Below are positions 1 through 6,990 of a stretch of 64,000 bases of DNA, piece after piece. This stretch comes from Fodinicola acaciae (GTDB taxonomy: Bacteria; Actinomycetota; Actinomycetes; Mycobacteriales; HKI-0501), in the NCBI RefSeq assembly GCF_010993745.1, contig NZ_WOTN01000002.1, positions 1-64,000 on the forward strand. The letters run 5' to 3'. Under the pieces are notes generated by a model. That model worked only from the letters and a program-made list of their open reading frames with translations, did not search any database and had not been told where the DNA came from. Numbering within the stretch: the stretch's first letter is position 1; the number at the start of each line of letters is the position of its first letter. The position numbers and the translations under genes are program-made.

Positions 1-10
1 CCCCGCCCCA

Positions 11-50
11 GGGGAAAAAAAGGGGGGGGGGGGGGGGGGGGGGGGGGGGG
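11..50. repeat. Poly-A/poly-G low-complexity run at contig edge
   Basis: GGGG, then seven A, then 29 consecutive G (22-50). This looks like a sequencing or assembly artefact at a contig end rather than biology. It means the sequence to the left is missing and the mobile element is cut here. Confidence 0.8.
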
Positions 51-158
51 TATCTCGTTGCGGGTTTGGTCATCGTGTCACTCGCTGGCAGTAATCTTGG
101 ACCCGCTGGAAAGTACCTCGCGCATGCCCTACCTGGACTGTATTATGATCTTGCCTGA
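51..158 (+). CDS. Possible C-terminal fragment of an unknown hydrophobic protein (partial)
   Basis: An open frame runs from the end of the poly-G tract to TGA at 156-158 (35 codons). The readable part begins YLVAGLVIVSLAGSNLG, a short hydrophobic stretch, and ends GLYYDLA. There is no start inside the window, so this would be the 3' end of a gene cut by the contig edge. I recognise no family. A chance open frame of this length is quite possible, so confidence is low. Confidence 0.2.
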   Translation, partial: YLVAGLVIVSLAGSNLGPAGKYLAHALPGLYYDLA

Positions 159-291
159 CCGGCTGGTCAAGAATATTGACGCATGACAACCAGGCATAAT
201 GGTTCTTGTGCTGAAAGCGATTGTGCTTTCAATTGCTGTGCCAGTGAGATAGGTAGAACGGCGCAACAGGGCTAAGGCTCGGACCGTTCTC

Positions 292-729
292 TTACTGATC
301 GCCCACCAGGGCCGTCTGGATTGCGCTGGTTATGCCGGACAGGTCGCCATCCTGCGTTGCCTGTACCTCGTACGCCGCTTGCTGTGCGGCCGCCCGCGGA
401 TCGATGCCAAGCGCATCGGCCACCGCCGTCAGCATGCGTGCTTCCTTGAACAGTCGGGACTCGGCTGCTTCGTCGCCGGCATCCTGCGCTGCGAAGTAGC
501 GCTCATCGGCGGCATCGGCAGCCGCCTGGATCGATTGCCGCAACGTCTCGTCGCCGGTCTGGCCGGTCCGCAGCGTGGCCAACGCCTGATCGAGCCCCTC
601 AACCCGCACTGGTACCTGCGACAGGCCGTACTCGACAACCGCCAGCGCCACCCGTCGCTGCGTAGCGGCGTCAGCCTGGTTAATGCGCGCCGACAGATCC
701 GGCAGAACGGTGGTCAAGCCGTCAACCAC
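292..729 (-). CDS. Hypothetical protein, possible immunity partner of the upstream deaminase
   Basis: 145 residues, GTG start, overlapping the 3' end of the deaminase gene by 8 bp, so the two are translationally coupled. The protein is acidic, alanine-rich and predominantly helical, with no signal peptide, membrane segment or cysteine. I recognise no family. A small soluble acidic helical protein encoded directly behind a stand-alone deaminase domain fits an immunity protein that blocks the toxin in the cytoplasm, but this rests on position only. It could also be an unrelated element gene. Confidence 0.6.
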   Translation of the reverse strand: MVDGLTTVLPDLSARINQADAATQRRVALAVVEYGLSQVPVRVEGLDQALATLRTGQTGDETLRQSIQAAADAADERYFAAQDAGDEAAESRLFKEARMLTAVADALGIDPRAAAQQAAYEVQATQDGDLSGITSAIQTALVGDQ

Positions 730-1414
730 GACGGGGTCCCCCTTGGTTTGGTCGGTGATTCGGTTGGGTGCCTGGTGGCGGCGACAGACCTGACCGTTGG
801 GTTGGTGTCGCCGGCGTACCGGGCAGCGGATTCTTGAATGGTGTGGTCGGGTTGATGTCTCGGTCGATCATGGTATCCCGGCACGGATCACACATCGGCC
901 GGCCCGCGCCGACCGACTCGACCGTCATACCAACCGCTTCGCCGTAGTCGGCGATCCGCACCTCGGCGTGTTCTTTGCCGCGCTGCTGGGCCGGCGTCTC
1001 GTCGTCCTTGAGCTCGGCCAACACTTCCTTGCGGATATAGCCGTTCGGCTCGGACGAGCTGATGACCTTGTGTCGGTTGCCGTGCTCGTCGACGACGACA
1101 CCAGCGCCCATGGTGATCCGGCCGCGGCGATCTTCCGGCAATGCCGCTTGCAGCTCGGCCGACCGATACTCTGACCACTCGGCGGCCAGCTCGGCTTCTG
1201 TCGCCTCGTTCCACATGGCCCGCGGTTTGAACGGTGTCTCGGTCGCCCACTTCTCGTAGTGTTCGGGCTTCGCGGCCGGACCGATCGCCAAGCGCTGAGC
1301 CCAGCTCGGTGGCTGCTTCGCTGGCGTGGCAGCCGGCGCCTGGCGCTTAGCGCGTGCCAGCTGCTCCTTCGAGCGCGCCAGCATCGCGGCCAGCCGCTGC
1401 TCGTCCCCGTTCAT
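722..1414 (-). CDS. Stand-alone deaminase-fold protein, candidate toxin
   Basis: 230 residues. The central part carries the cytidine-deaminase superfamily zinc signature: H149-A-E151 (zinc ligand and catalytic glutamate) and, 24 residues on, the pair C175-D-P-C178. This HxE...CxxC layout is shared by nucleic-acid deaminases, including the DddA/SCP1.201-like and YwqJ-like toxin families; I cannot say which is closest. The N-terminus (about 1-60) is polar, with no secretion signal, WXG or PAAR-like domain. The last 45 residues are proline- and glycine-rich and probably disordered. It is followed by an overlapping small acidic gene, the usual order for toxin and immunity. Roles as an editing enzyme or a defence effector of the mobile element are alternatives. 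Confidence 0.7.
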   Translation of the reverse strand: MNGDEQRLAAMLARSKEQLARAKRQAPAATPAKQPPSWAQRLAIGPAAKPEHYEKWATETPFKPRAMWNEATEAELAAEWSEYRSAELQAALPEDRRGRITMGAGVVVDEHGNRHKVISSSEPNGYIRKEVLAELKDDETPAQQRGKEHAEVRIADYGEAVGMTVESVGAGRPMCDPCRDTMIDRDINPTTPFKNPLPGTPATPTQRSGLSPPPGTQPNHRPNQGGPRRG

Positions 1415-1943
1415 GGTCAGTCATCTTGCCTGTGGATAACCGCTGACGGCAACCGTCCGACTACGGCAAGATGGATCGCGGCGTCGAGGTCACGTCGCAG
1501 CCGAGCCGGCCATGCCTGCGGGGAAATGGGGCTGAGGTACTGCCACGAAGGCCAACGCCATCCTGATGGTTCGCGGCAATGGCGCCGTCATCACAGGCTT
1601 GATGTTAGAAAGCGTTGGAATTTCTGTGCGAAGAAAGATGCCGCGATTAACATCCTACGGCCGTGTCGCGTGTTTGAGCTCGCACTGTGGAATGTCAAGC
1701 ATTCGTTGAAAAAGCATAGATAATATGCGGGCCGCGCACTCGACAGTCCGACGCGCCCAGTATGCTGGTGGAACGGAAACGGGTCGACAGCTGTCACTGC
1801 CGACCCGAATGCCGTACGTTCCAAGAACATGCATGCAAGCTCTGGAACCCGCAACTGAACCATACAGAGTTTGCACGGCTTGCACAATATGGAGCCGGCC
1901 TGCGTGTTCTCCTTCGTTCCCCACGTCGTAAGGAGAAACATTC
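1415..1943. other. Gene-free stretch inside the mobile element
   Basis: About 530 bp upstream of the deaminase gene and before the small membrane-protein gene. It looks visibly less GC-rich than the chromosome. The open frames here have atypical composition and no family resemblance. It probably holds the promoters for the two divergent flanking genes. I see no clear repeat or RNA gene. Confidence 0.5.
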
Positions 1944-2084
1944 GTGAACACCCTCGCTCTGCCGGGCCAGACTTCAACGGAAGTGCTGGTGATTCTGGTC
2001 GTCATCGTCTGCCTGTTGGGCTGGCGTCGGCTGAGTATTGAGTGCACTCGGCGGCGGTTGCGTATCAGCTGCAGCCGGCGGTAA
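1944..2084 (+). CDS. 46-residue single-span membrane microprotein
   Basis: GTG start at 1944, 8 bp after a strong ribosome-binding site (AAGGAG, 1929-1934), ending at TAA 2082-2084. Residues 13-26 (EVLVILVVIVCLLG) form one hydrophobic span, followed by a strongly basic tail (RRxxxxxxRRRxRxxxxRR) that would lie in the cytoplasm with the N-terminus outside. Small basic-tailed membrane proteins of this kind are common in actinobacterial conjugative elements, but I recognise no family. It is followed 14 bp later by a strong hairpin, so it looks like a monocistronic unit. Confidence 0.6.
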   Translation: MNTLALPGQTSTEVLVILVVIVCLLGWRRLSIECTRRRLRISCSRR

Positions 2085-2098
2085 CGCAGACAAAGGCT

Positions 2099-2127
2099 GA
2101 CCCCGGTCGCAGCACGCGACCGGGGTC
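2099..2127. terminator. Perfect 12-bp hairpin, probable bidirectional terminator
   Basis: Arms GACCCCGGTCGC (2099-2110) and GCGACCGGGGTC (2116-2127) pair perfectly around the loop AGCAC. It lies between the small membrane-protein gene (+) and the end of the gene at 2194-3303 (-), which converge here. There is no long T-run on either side, as is common for GC-rich actinobacterial terminators. Confidence 0.7.
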
Positions 2128-2193
2128 GGAAACAGAAGAGTGACGCCAGCAGGATAGGCGTCACGAATGTGGAATGGCGACCTAAGCTGAAGT

Positions 2194-3303
2194 CTACGGA
2201 GACGAAGACCGTCGCTGTGAGCCATACGGGCGTTGTCGCGGCGGTCCAACTGATATGCGACCACGTCGATTGACGCCAATCGGAAATGAGGCATCCCGAC
2301 CATCAGTGCGTCGTGAGTATGGCGTGAAAGCCGTTAGACCGCCTAGTGGTGCAATCCGAACCGGTGATGACGGCAACGGCGACGTACTTCGCAGAATATT
2401 GGGCCCCGACGTCATTCGTCGTCGTTCAAACACGCTGTCAGCGTGCCGTGCGGGATCTAATCGACGGACACCGTCCTTGACTACCTCAAGTTCTTGCTTG
2501 AGCAAAGCGCTTGATTGTCGCAACGCGACTATTTCGCTCGCAAGCTCGCAGTTCATGGCCGTCATTACGTCGGCACGCTCCTCGGCAATGGCCGCATCGA
2601 ACCGTGATTCGGCAAAACGCGCCTCGAAACCGTGCCATAGCCACTGGCGTAGCTGCCGTGTCGAGAGCGCAGGCCACCAGCGGCGGCGCTGTGACAGGGG
2701 CACAGAACGAGATCGTGCCGGCCGCTGCGCCAACCAACGCTCCAACTTTAGTCGAATCATAATGCTGACAGCCAGGCCAGCGCCTATTCCAACACCGTAG
2801 GTAAGAATCCAACCAAGCTGCGAGGTTGGATGACTCGATAGGATGACGATCGGCAAGACAGCAGCGAGAATATGTAGGGCACTCGCCACCTGTCGTATTC
2901 GCCGTTGCAACGGTCCGGGTGGCTGGAGTAGGTGCCGAAGTCCTAAGGCGGGCAACGCCGGGAAGGACGCTTCTTTATCCTCGTCACGGACGTACAGCCG
3001 TCGCCGCGCTTCGTCGTCGCCCGTTAGGCGGGTCAACTCGCTCGTCGTTTCGCCGGCCAGAATAGATCGCGTGACGTCGTCTTGGTCGCTTCGGCCGCTG
3101 GCGTGTGCCACGGTAGCCGCTTGGAGCGCCGCCTCCTGCTTCAGGCGTAGTAACCCTTGCTGAATCTCGCCTTCCGAGTGCAAAGACGTGAGAAACTGGT
3201 CGTCCAGCGCTTGCATCCAGTCTTCAATCTCGTCGTCACCATCTTCATCGTCGACATCGTCGGGCATCTGCTCACCCCAGCGCCCATGTCCGCTCATTGT
3301 CAC
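2194..3303 (-). CDS. Membrane protein with acidic N-terminus and coiled coil, partner of the sigma-like gene
   Basis: 369 residues; GTG start at 3303 overlaps the stop of the upstream sigma-like gene (GTGA), so the two are coupled; an in-frame ATG lies two codons on. Residues about 12-36 are very acidic. Two membrane spans lie near 139-156 and 163-184. Residues 240-275 look like a coiled coil, and the C-terminal 80 residues are basic and low-complexity. I recognise no family. A membrane protein directly behind a sigma factor is often an anti-sigma factor, but no zinc-binding anti-sigma domain is visible. It may instead be a structural or transfer protein of the mobile element. Confidence 0.6.
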   Translation of the reverse strand: MTMSGHGRWGEQMPDDVDDEDGDDEIEDWMQALDDQFLTSLHSEGEIQQGLLRLKQEAALQAATVAHASGRSDQDDVTRSILAGETTSELTRLTGDDEARRRLYVRDEDKEASFPALPALGLRHLLQPPGPLQRRIRQVASALHILAAVLPIVILSSHPTSQLGWILTYGVGIGAGLAVSIMIRLKLERWLAQRPARSRSVPLSQRRRWWPALSTRQLRQWLWHGFEARFAESRFDAAIAEERADVMTAMNCELASEIVALRQSSALLKQELEVVKDGVRRLDPARHADSVFERRRMTSGPNILRSTSPLPSSPVRIAPLGGLTAFTPYSRRTDGRDASFPIGVNRRGRISVGPPRQRPYGSQRRSSSP

Positions 3304-3848
3304 CCTCCGGTTTCCCCCAACTGAACTGGACTTGCTTCCTGCGACCGGAGGAGGTCGCAGGCCCCCTTCTTTATCGTTTTCCTGGCATAGCGAACGTTCG
3401 AGCGGATCGTCACGGCCGGCTTGTTGATTACTCCAGAAATGACCTTGTAAGGAAACTTTTCCAGCCTCCAGACGTACGCCTGACGCTGAGCAAACGGCAA
3501 CGCGCGAATTGTCCGCACATGGTGGTGCACCTTGGCATCAAACAACTCCAGCTCTGCATCCGACAGCTGCGACGAGATCTCCCACTCGTGCAGGTCTTCG
3601 AGCGTGCAGCCGACGCGGCTCGTTAGGAATTCGCGTTGAGTGACACTGAAGGCCGTCAATTTGTGATTGAACTCGTTCCAACCGATGTGGACCGCCCGCA
3701 AACCCTTCTCTGCCGCAGCGACAGCCTCAGGCTTGATGCCGCCGAGATAGATCACAAACCGAACAAGGCGCGGCATGCACGCCAGGTAGAAGTCGTCGAA
3801 TTCAACGCAGGCCTCATCCAGTGGCCCCCGGTTCTGGCTCGCGACCAT
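3300..3848 (-). CDS. RNA polymerase sigma-70-like factor of the mobile element
   Basis: 182 residues. I chose ATG 3848 because an AGAAAG-type ribosome-binding site precedes it and the stretch upstream of it is not protein-like. The N-terminal part (DDFYLACMPRLVRFVIYLGG) resembles the sigma region 2 helix of ECF-type factors. The C-terminal part (LPFAQRQAYVWRLEKFPYKV...) resembles the region 4 helix-turn-helix that reads the -35 element. It is coupled by a 4-bp overlap to a membrane-protein gene. The match is to fold pattern rather than conserved signature residues, so a non-sigma DNA-binding role is possible. Confidence 0.6.
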   Translation of the reverse strand: MVASQNRGPLDEACVEFDDFYLACMPRLVRFVIYLGGIKPEAVAAAEKGLRAVHIGWNEFNHKLTAFSVTQREFLTSRVGCTLEDLHEWEISSQLSDAELELFDAKVHHHVRTIRALPFAQRQAYVWRLEKFPYKVISGVINKPAVTIRSNVRYARKTIKKGACDLLRSQEASPVQLGETGG

Positions 3849-4328
3849 TTCACTTCTTTCTAGGTTTCGTCTGCCATGGCAGCCTGGGTGGGCGGTTACA
3901 TACCCAGACGATCCAATCCAGAGCCCGACCGTCGTTCCTGTTCGGTATCCCCCCGCGTATCCGACTGTCGACGGCCGCCCTCTGAATGGATCAGCCCGAT
4001 GGTCCGAATGCAAGCGAAGGACGCGTGCATCTTCACACCGAACGAGGCGGACTCTAGCTGTTAGGCAGTTCCTGACGAAAAGCGAGGTCGTAGGTGCAAA
4101 GCGTGCAATGGGGTGTGTGGCGCTTCCTGGTGTCTGCAACGTTGCATGGTTAGGCATCGCAATCGTTCGGCCACCGATTCTTAAATTTGCCAGAGCGGCA
4201 GGCGTGAGTCGCAACGCGACTGTCGATCCTAATTACCGTTAAGTAGTAGCGCGGCGATGCCGTATTACCGGAAAACGACCGCTCGTCTTGTTAAGCGGCG
4301 TCGAGTCGCGTGGCAGCACCTGGCGCGC
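3849..4328. other. Gene-free stretch between sigma-like gene and integrase
   Basis: About 480 bp between the 3' end of the integrase gene (-) and the start of the sigma-like gene (-). It should contain the promoter of the sigma-like operon. The open frames here read as non-coding. I see no repeat, attachment site or RNA gene. Confidence 0.45.
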
Positions 4329-5978
4329 CTATCGGAGCCAGACGATCTCGACCAAGCTTGGGTCGAAGCGCCAGCCGTCGCTGTCCGGCCAAAGCTGGGC
4401 GCCGGGTCGACCGGGATGGATGATCACCTTGTCGACGACGAGCTTGATAACGCTCGCTCGCCATTCCAGGCTGGCCGAGGACCAGACGGTCGGCAGACCA
4501 CCATCGAACGGGATGGCGAGACGACGTACCTCGTCGGCAAGGAGGCGTTGCTCGTCAGCTTCGGCGACGATGATCTGGTCCTTGATCGACCGCAACATGA
4601 CCTGGTAGTCAGCCTTGTCGTGCTCGCCGGCGGCATACTCAGCTGCCAACTCCTGCCGGCGTAGGCGCAGATGTGCGAGGTGCCGTACCACGTCAGCCAT
4701 CTCCTCATCGCTGCCGGGCGGTGCCAAGGCTTCGGCGATGTGTGGAGAACTGAAGCGTTGCAATACCTGCTCGGTCACATAGGCTTCGACGGCATCGGCG
4801 ATGCGAAACACTGAGCAACAGCCAATGCGGCTGCCGTCGCCATCCCATTTCTTGCAGGCGTAGCGACGCTCGTATCGCTTCTGGCCAGCTTTGTTTGTGT
4901 GCGTCTTTCCTTGTCCGTACATTTGGCCACCACACGGCTGGCCGACCCGCTCGGTATCCCGCCAGGTACCACCACAGTAGACCGTGCCGCTGAGCAGGTA
5001 GGTCCGGCGCCGGATGTGGCCACTGTTCGACCAGTACTTGTCGCGACCGTTGAACACCGCGACCATGGCGCGGTGCTCGGCGACCGTAAATATGCCTGGC
5101 CATTTGGCGCGGTGGCGCTCGTTGTAGTGAATCCGCGTACCGCCAGATGGGTCATTGCGAAGGCATGGGCAGTCTGCGGGATGACCGGTGCGATCGAAGA
5201 TTATGTAGCTTTCGTTCAGCAGCGTACGTTTGAACTTGCCGACATCCCAGCGGCCGTCGCAGATTGACTCTTTGCCGCGGTATTTGGTTTTCTGGCCGGC
5301 CAGTGTTGTCTGGAGGCCGCGCTCGTTCCAATCTCTGACGATGGTGAATTGGCTGTCGCCGGCCAGTGTGCGGCGCTTGCCCTCCTGTAAGATGGCGACT
5401 TCCGCATCAACCTGCTGGTATGGATCGCGTACCTCTTTGCCGGTGGCTGGATCGTTGCCAATGACCTTGCCGTAGCCGTAGGTGCGACGGCCGCCCTTGG
5501 CCTTTCCTTCCCGCGCATCTTCCAGTTTCTTGCGTTTGACACGCTCCTGGATGTCTTCAGCCTCACCGGTGTCATTGACGGCGAGGCTGCGATACATGCG
5601 CCGTCCGGCTGCGGTCGTCAGGTCGCAGAATGGAGAAGCAACGTAGTGCGGGCTAATGCCGCTAATTCGAGCTTGGGTAATGACGCGCTCGGCTACTGTG
5701 TTATCGCGAGTAATGCGGCCGGTGGTGTAGGCCAGTGGAACTTCAAACTTTCCGGCTGCCCAGTCAGCCATAAAGTCTTCAAATTCGCGACGATCGGCAT
5801 TGGCAATGGTGCTCGCGCTGACGTCGTTTTCGATGTAGACCTTGTAGATCTTGGTTCCGAGTCGGTTGGAAAGGTGGCGACAATCATCTTCTTGACGGCC
5901 AACGCCAAAAGCGCGGCCCTCGCGGTCGTCACTGATCCGAACCAGAATTCCCGCTAGTTTGTCCTGAACATCCCACAT
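4329..5978 (-). CDS. Large serine recombinase (integrase)
   Basis: 549 residues. It catalyses site-specific integration and excision of the element through a covalent phosphoserine intermediate. The N-terminal resolvase domain begins GILVRISDD, with S16 as the likely nucleophile. A middle recombinase domain follows (YGYGKV..., LLNESYI). A cysteine-rich zinc-ribbon region is visible (YCGG, GQPCGG, YACKK, IGCC), then a coiled coil and C-terminal tail, the layout of phiC31-type integrases. I chose ATG 5978 because AAGGA lies about 10 bp upstream; the open frame continues upstream only through chromosomal pilus-gene sequence on the other strand. The gene abuts the disrupted DUF4244 gene, as expected for an integrase next to its att site. 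Confidence 0.9.
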   Translation of the reverse strand: MWDVQDKLAGILVRISDDREGRAFGVGRQEDDCRHLSNRLGTKIYKVYIENDVSASTIANADRREFEDFMADWAAGKFEVPLAYTTGRITRDNTVAERVITQARISGISPHYVASPFCDLTTAAGRRMYRSLAVNDTGEAEDIQERVKRKKLEDAREGKAKGGRRTYGYGKVIGNDPATGKEVRDPYQQVDAEVAILQEGKRRTLAGDSQFTIVRDWNERGLQTTLAGQKTKYRGKESICDGRWDVGKFKRTLLNESYIIFDRTGHPADCPCLRNDPSGGTRIHYNERHRAKWPGIFTVAEHRAMVAVFNGRDKYWSNSGHIRRRTYLLSGTVYCGGTWRDTERVGQPCGGQMYGQGKTHTNKAGQKRYERRYACKKWDGDGSRIGCCSVFRIADAVEAYVTEQVLQRFSSPHIAEALAPPGSDEEMADVVRHLAHLRLRRQELAAEYAAGEHDKADYQVMLRSIKDQIIVAEADEQRLLADEVRRLAIPFDGGLPTVWSSASLEWRASVIKLVVDKVIIHPGRPGAQLWPDSDGWRFDPSLVEIVWLR

Positions 5979-6035
5979 TACTGTACGTATCCTTACGTAA
6001 CCTATTGTAATGGATGCACAGGAATTTGACGAGTA
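5979..6035. other. Putative attachment-site junction (element/chromosome)
   Basis: Left of here are the integrase start and its ribosome-binding site (AAGGATACG on the minus strand). From about 6030 rightwards the sequence encodes the conserved EYAVGT start of a DUF4244 membrane helix. The crossover should lie in this interval, probably around 6015-6035. The core dinucleotide cannot be fixed without the other att half, which is off-window. Confidence 0.55.
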
Positions 6036-6150
6036 CGCGGTCGGCACCATCGCGGCGGTGGCGTTCGCCGGGATCCTGCTGAAGGTGGTGACCAGTCCAG
6101 GCGTGCAGTCGGCTCTGCAGGCGATCATCAGCAAGGCCCTGCACACCTGA
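6010..6150 (+). pseudogene. 5'-truncated DUF4244 (Flp-pilin-like) gene
   Basis: A 46-codon frame with residues EYAVGTIAAVAFAGILLKVV followed by a segment ending in ISKALHT. This is the conserved core of actinobacterial DUF4244 proteins, small single-span proteins encoded in tad-type pilus loci just before TadE-like genes. Family members normally have a longer N-terminal part ending in a GMSTAEYAVGT-like stretch. Here residues before EYAVGT (MDAQEFD) do not match, the ATG has no ribosome-binding site, and TAA (5998-6000) closes the frame just upstream. The natural explanation is that the mobile element inserted in the 5' part. A short functional product started within element DNA cannot be excluded. 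Confidence 0.65.
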
Positions 6151-6174
6151 GAGCCGCCGTCCGGAGGGCCTGCC

Positions 6175-6524
6175 GATGGTGGTCGCGCGATCGTGGCCAC
6201 GCCACCGCGGAGCTGGCTGTCGGTCTGCCGGTGCTGGTCGTGCTGCTCGCCGCCGCGTTGCTGGCGGTGTCGGCGGTGACGACCCAGCTCCGGTGCTTCG
6301 ACGCGGCACGTGAGGCGGCTCGCGCGGCCGCCCGTGGCGAGCGCAACCCCGCCGCGTACGGCCGGCGGCTCGCTCCGAGCGGCGCGACCGTGCGGTTGAC
6401 CTCGTCCGGAGACCTCATCAGAGTGGAGGTGACCGCACGCGTCCGACCACTCGGCCAGCTGCCGGGTCCGGTCGTCGTCGGATCCGCGAGCGCAGCGCGT
6501 GAGCCCGGTGTGGCGGCGCCATGA
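6175..6524 (+). CDS. TadE-like pilus protein, probable 1-nt frameshift near the start
   Basis: The main frame encodes RDRGHATAELAVGLPVLVVL and a long hydrophobic helix, then SAVTTQLRCFDAAREAARAAAR. This is the TadE-like pseudopilin pattern of actinobacterial tad loci: a short N-terminal anchor followed by an exported domain. In that frame no ATG, GTG or TTG occurs before GTG 6231, which would delete the conserved N-terminus. Yet CCGGAGG (6161-6167) followed by ATG 6175 is an ideal start and reads MVVAR before leaving the frame. One missing base in the GCGCG run at 6184-6188 would restore an uninterrupted gene. This is either a sequencing error or a real lesion. It overlaps the next gene by 4 bp (ATGA). 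Confidence 0.65.
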
Positions 6525-6934
6525 GCACCCGTCGCGGAGGTGAGAGTGCGGTCCGGTCTTCACCTCCTTCGGTGACCCGCTCGTCACCTCCGCGGCGGGG
6601 CGAGGAAGGCGGCGCGTCGGTGTGGCTGCTCGCGGTCGGGCTGGTGCTCGTCCTGCTGGCCGCCGGCATGGCGACCGCCGGAGCGGCCAGCGTCACCCGA
6701 CACCGCGCTGAGGCGGCCGCCGACTTCGCCGCACTGGCAGGGGCGGCGCAGGTCCTCAGCGGCGCGGCCGCCGCGTGCGCTCGCGCCACCACGGTCGCGA
6801 CGGCCAACGGGGCGAAGCTGACCGTCTGCCGGCTGGACTACTACGACGTGATCGTCACCGTACGCGTCGCCATGCCTGGCCCCTTCGCGCGCTTTGGCGC
6901 CGCCACCGCGACCTCACGCGCCGGCCCGGCCTGA
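6521..6934 (+). CDS. TadE/Rv3654c-like secreted pilus-locus protein
   Basis: 137 residues, start overlapping the preceding stop (ATGA). The N-terminal 30 residues are charged and serine-rich; residues 30-55 (GGASVWLLAVGLVLVLLAAGM) form one membrane span; then RHRAEAAADFAALAGA, the helix typical of the Rv3654c-like TadE/G family next to the helicase in actinobacteria. Two cysteines in the exported part (CARATTV, VCRLDYY) probably pair. It presumably acts as a minor pilin or secretion partner of the Tad machine, whose ATPase and platform genes must lie beyond the inserted element. The next gene is convergent. Confidence 0.75.
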   Translation: MSTRRGGESAVRSSPPSVTRSSPPRRGEEGGASVWLLAVGLVLVLLAAGMATAGAASVTRHRAEAAADFAALAGAAQVLSGAAAACARATTVATANGAKLTVCRLDYYDVIVTVRVAMPGPFARFGAATATSRAGPA

Positions 6935-6990
6935 CCACCACGAGATCGACGTTTTAGCGCTATCTGCCGTGCAGGTGACCGCCCAAAACG

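Larger units (their letters stand above)
1..6035. mobile_element. Integrated element with large serine integrase (left end off-window)
   Basis: A serine-integrase gene lies at the inner edge, pointing away from a chromosomal pilus gene that has lost its 5' end. Cargo includes a deaminase/immunity-like pair, a small membrane protein, and a sigma-like factor with a membrane partner. None of the core tad or housekeeping genes are within it. Composition differs: I find only four CGTACG hexamers in the first 6 kb, while the chromosomal part often has several per kb. The element is cut by the contig edge, so its size, replication or transfer genes and other end cannot be seen. An AICE-like plasmid or a prophage are both possible. 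Confidence 0.7.

Noticed and set aside
22-50. Poly-G run as a phase-variable tract or G-quadruplex
   Set aside because: It sits exactly at the contig edge behind a poly-A run, so artefact is the better explanation.
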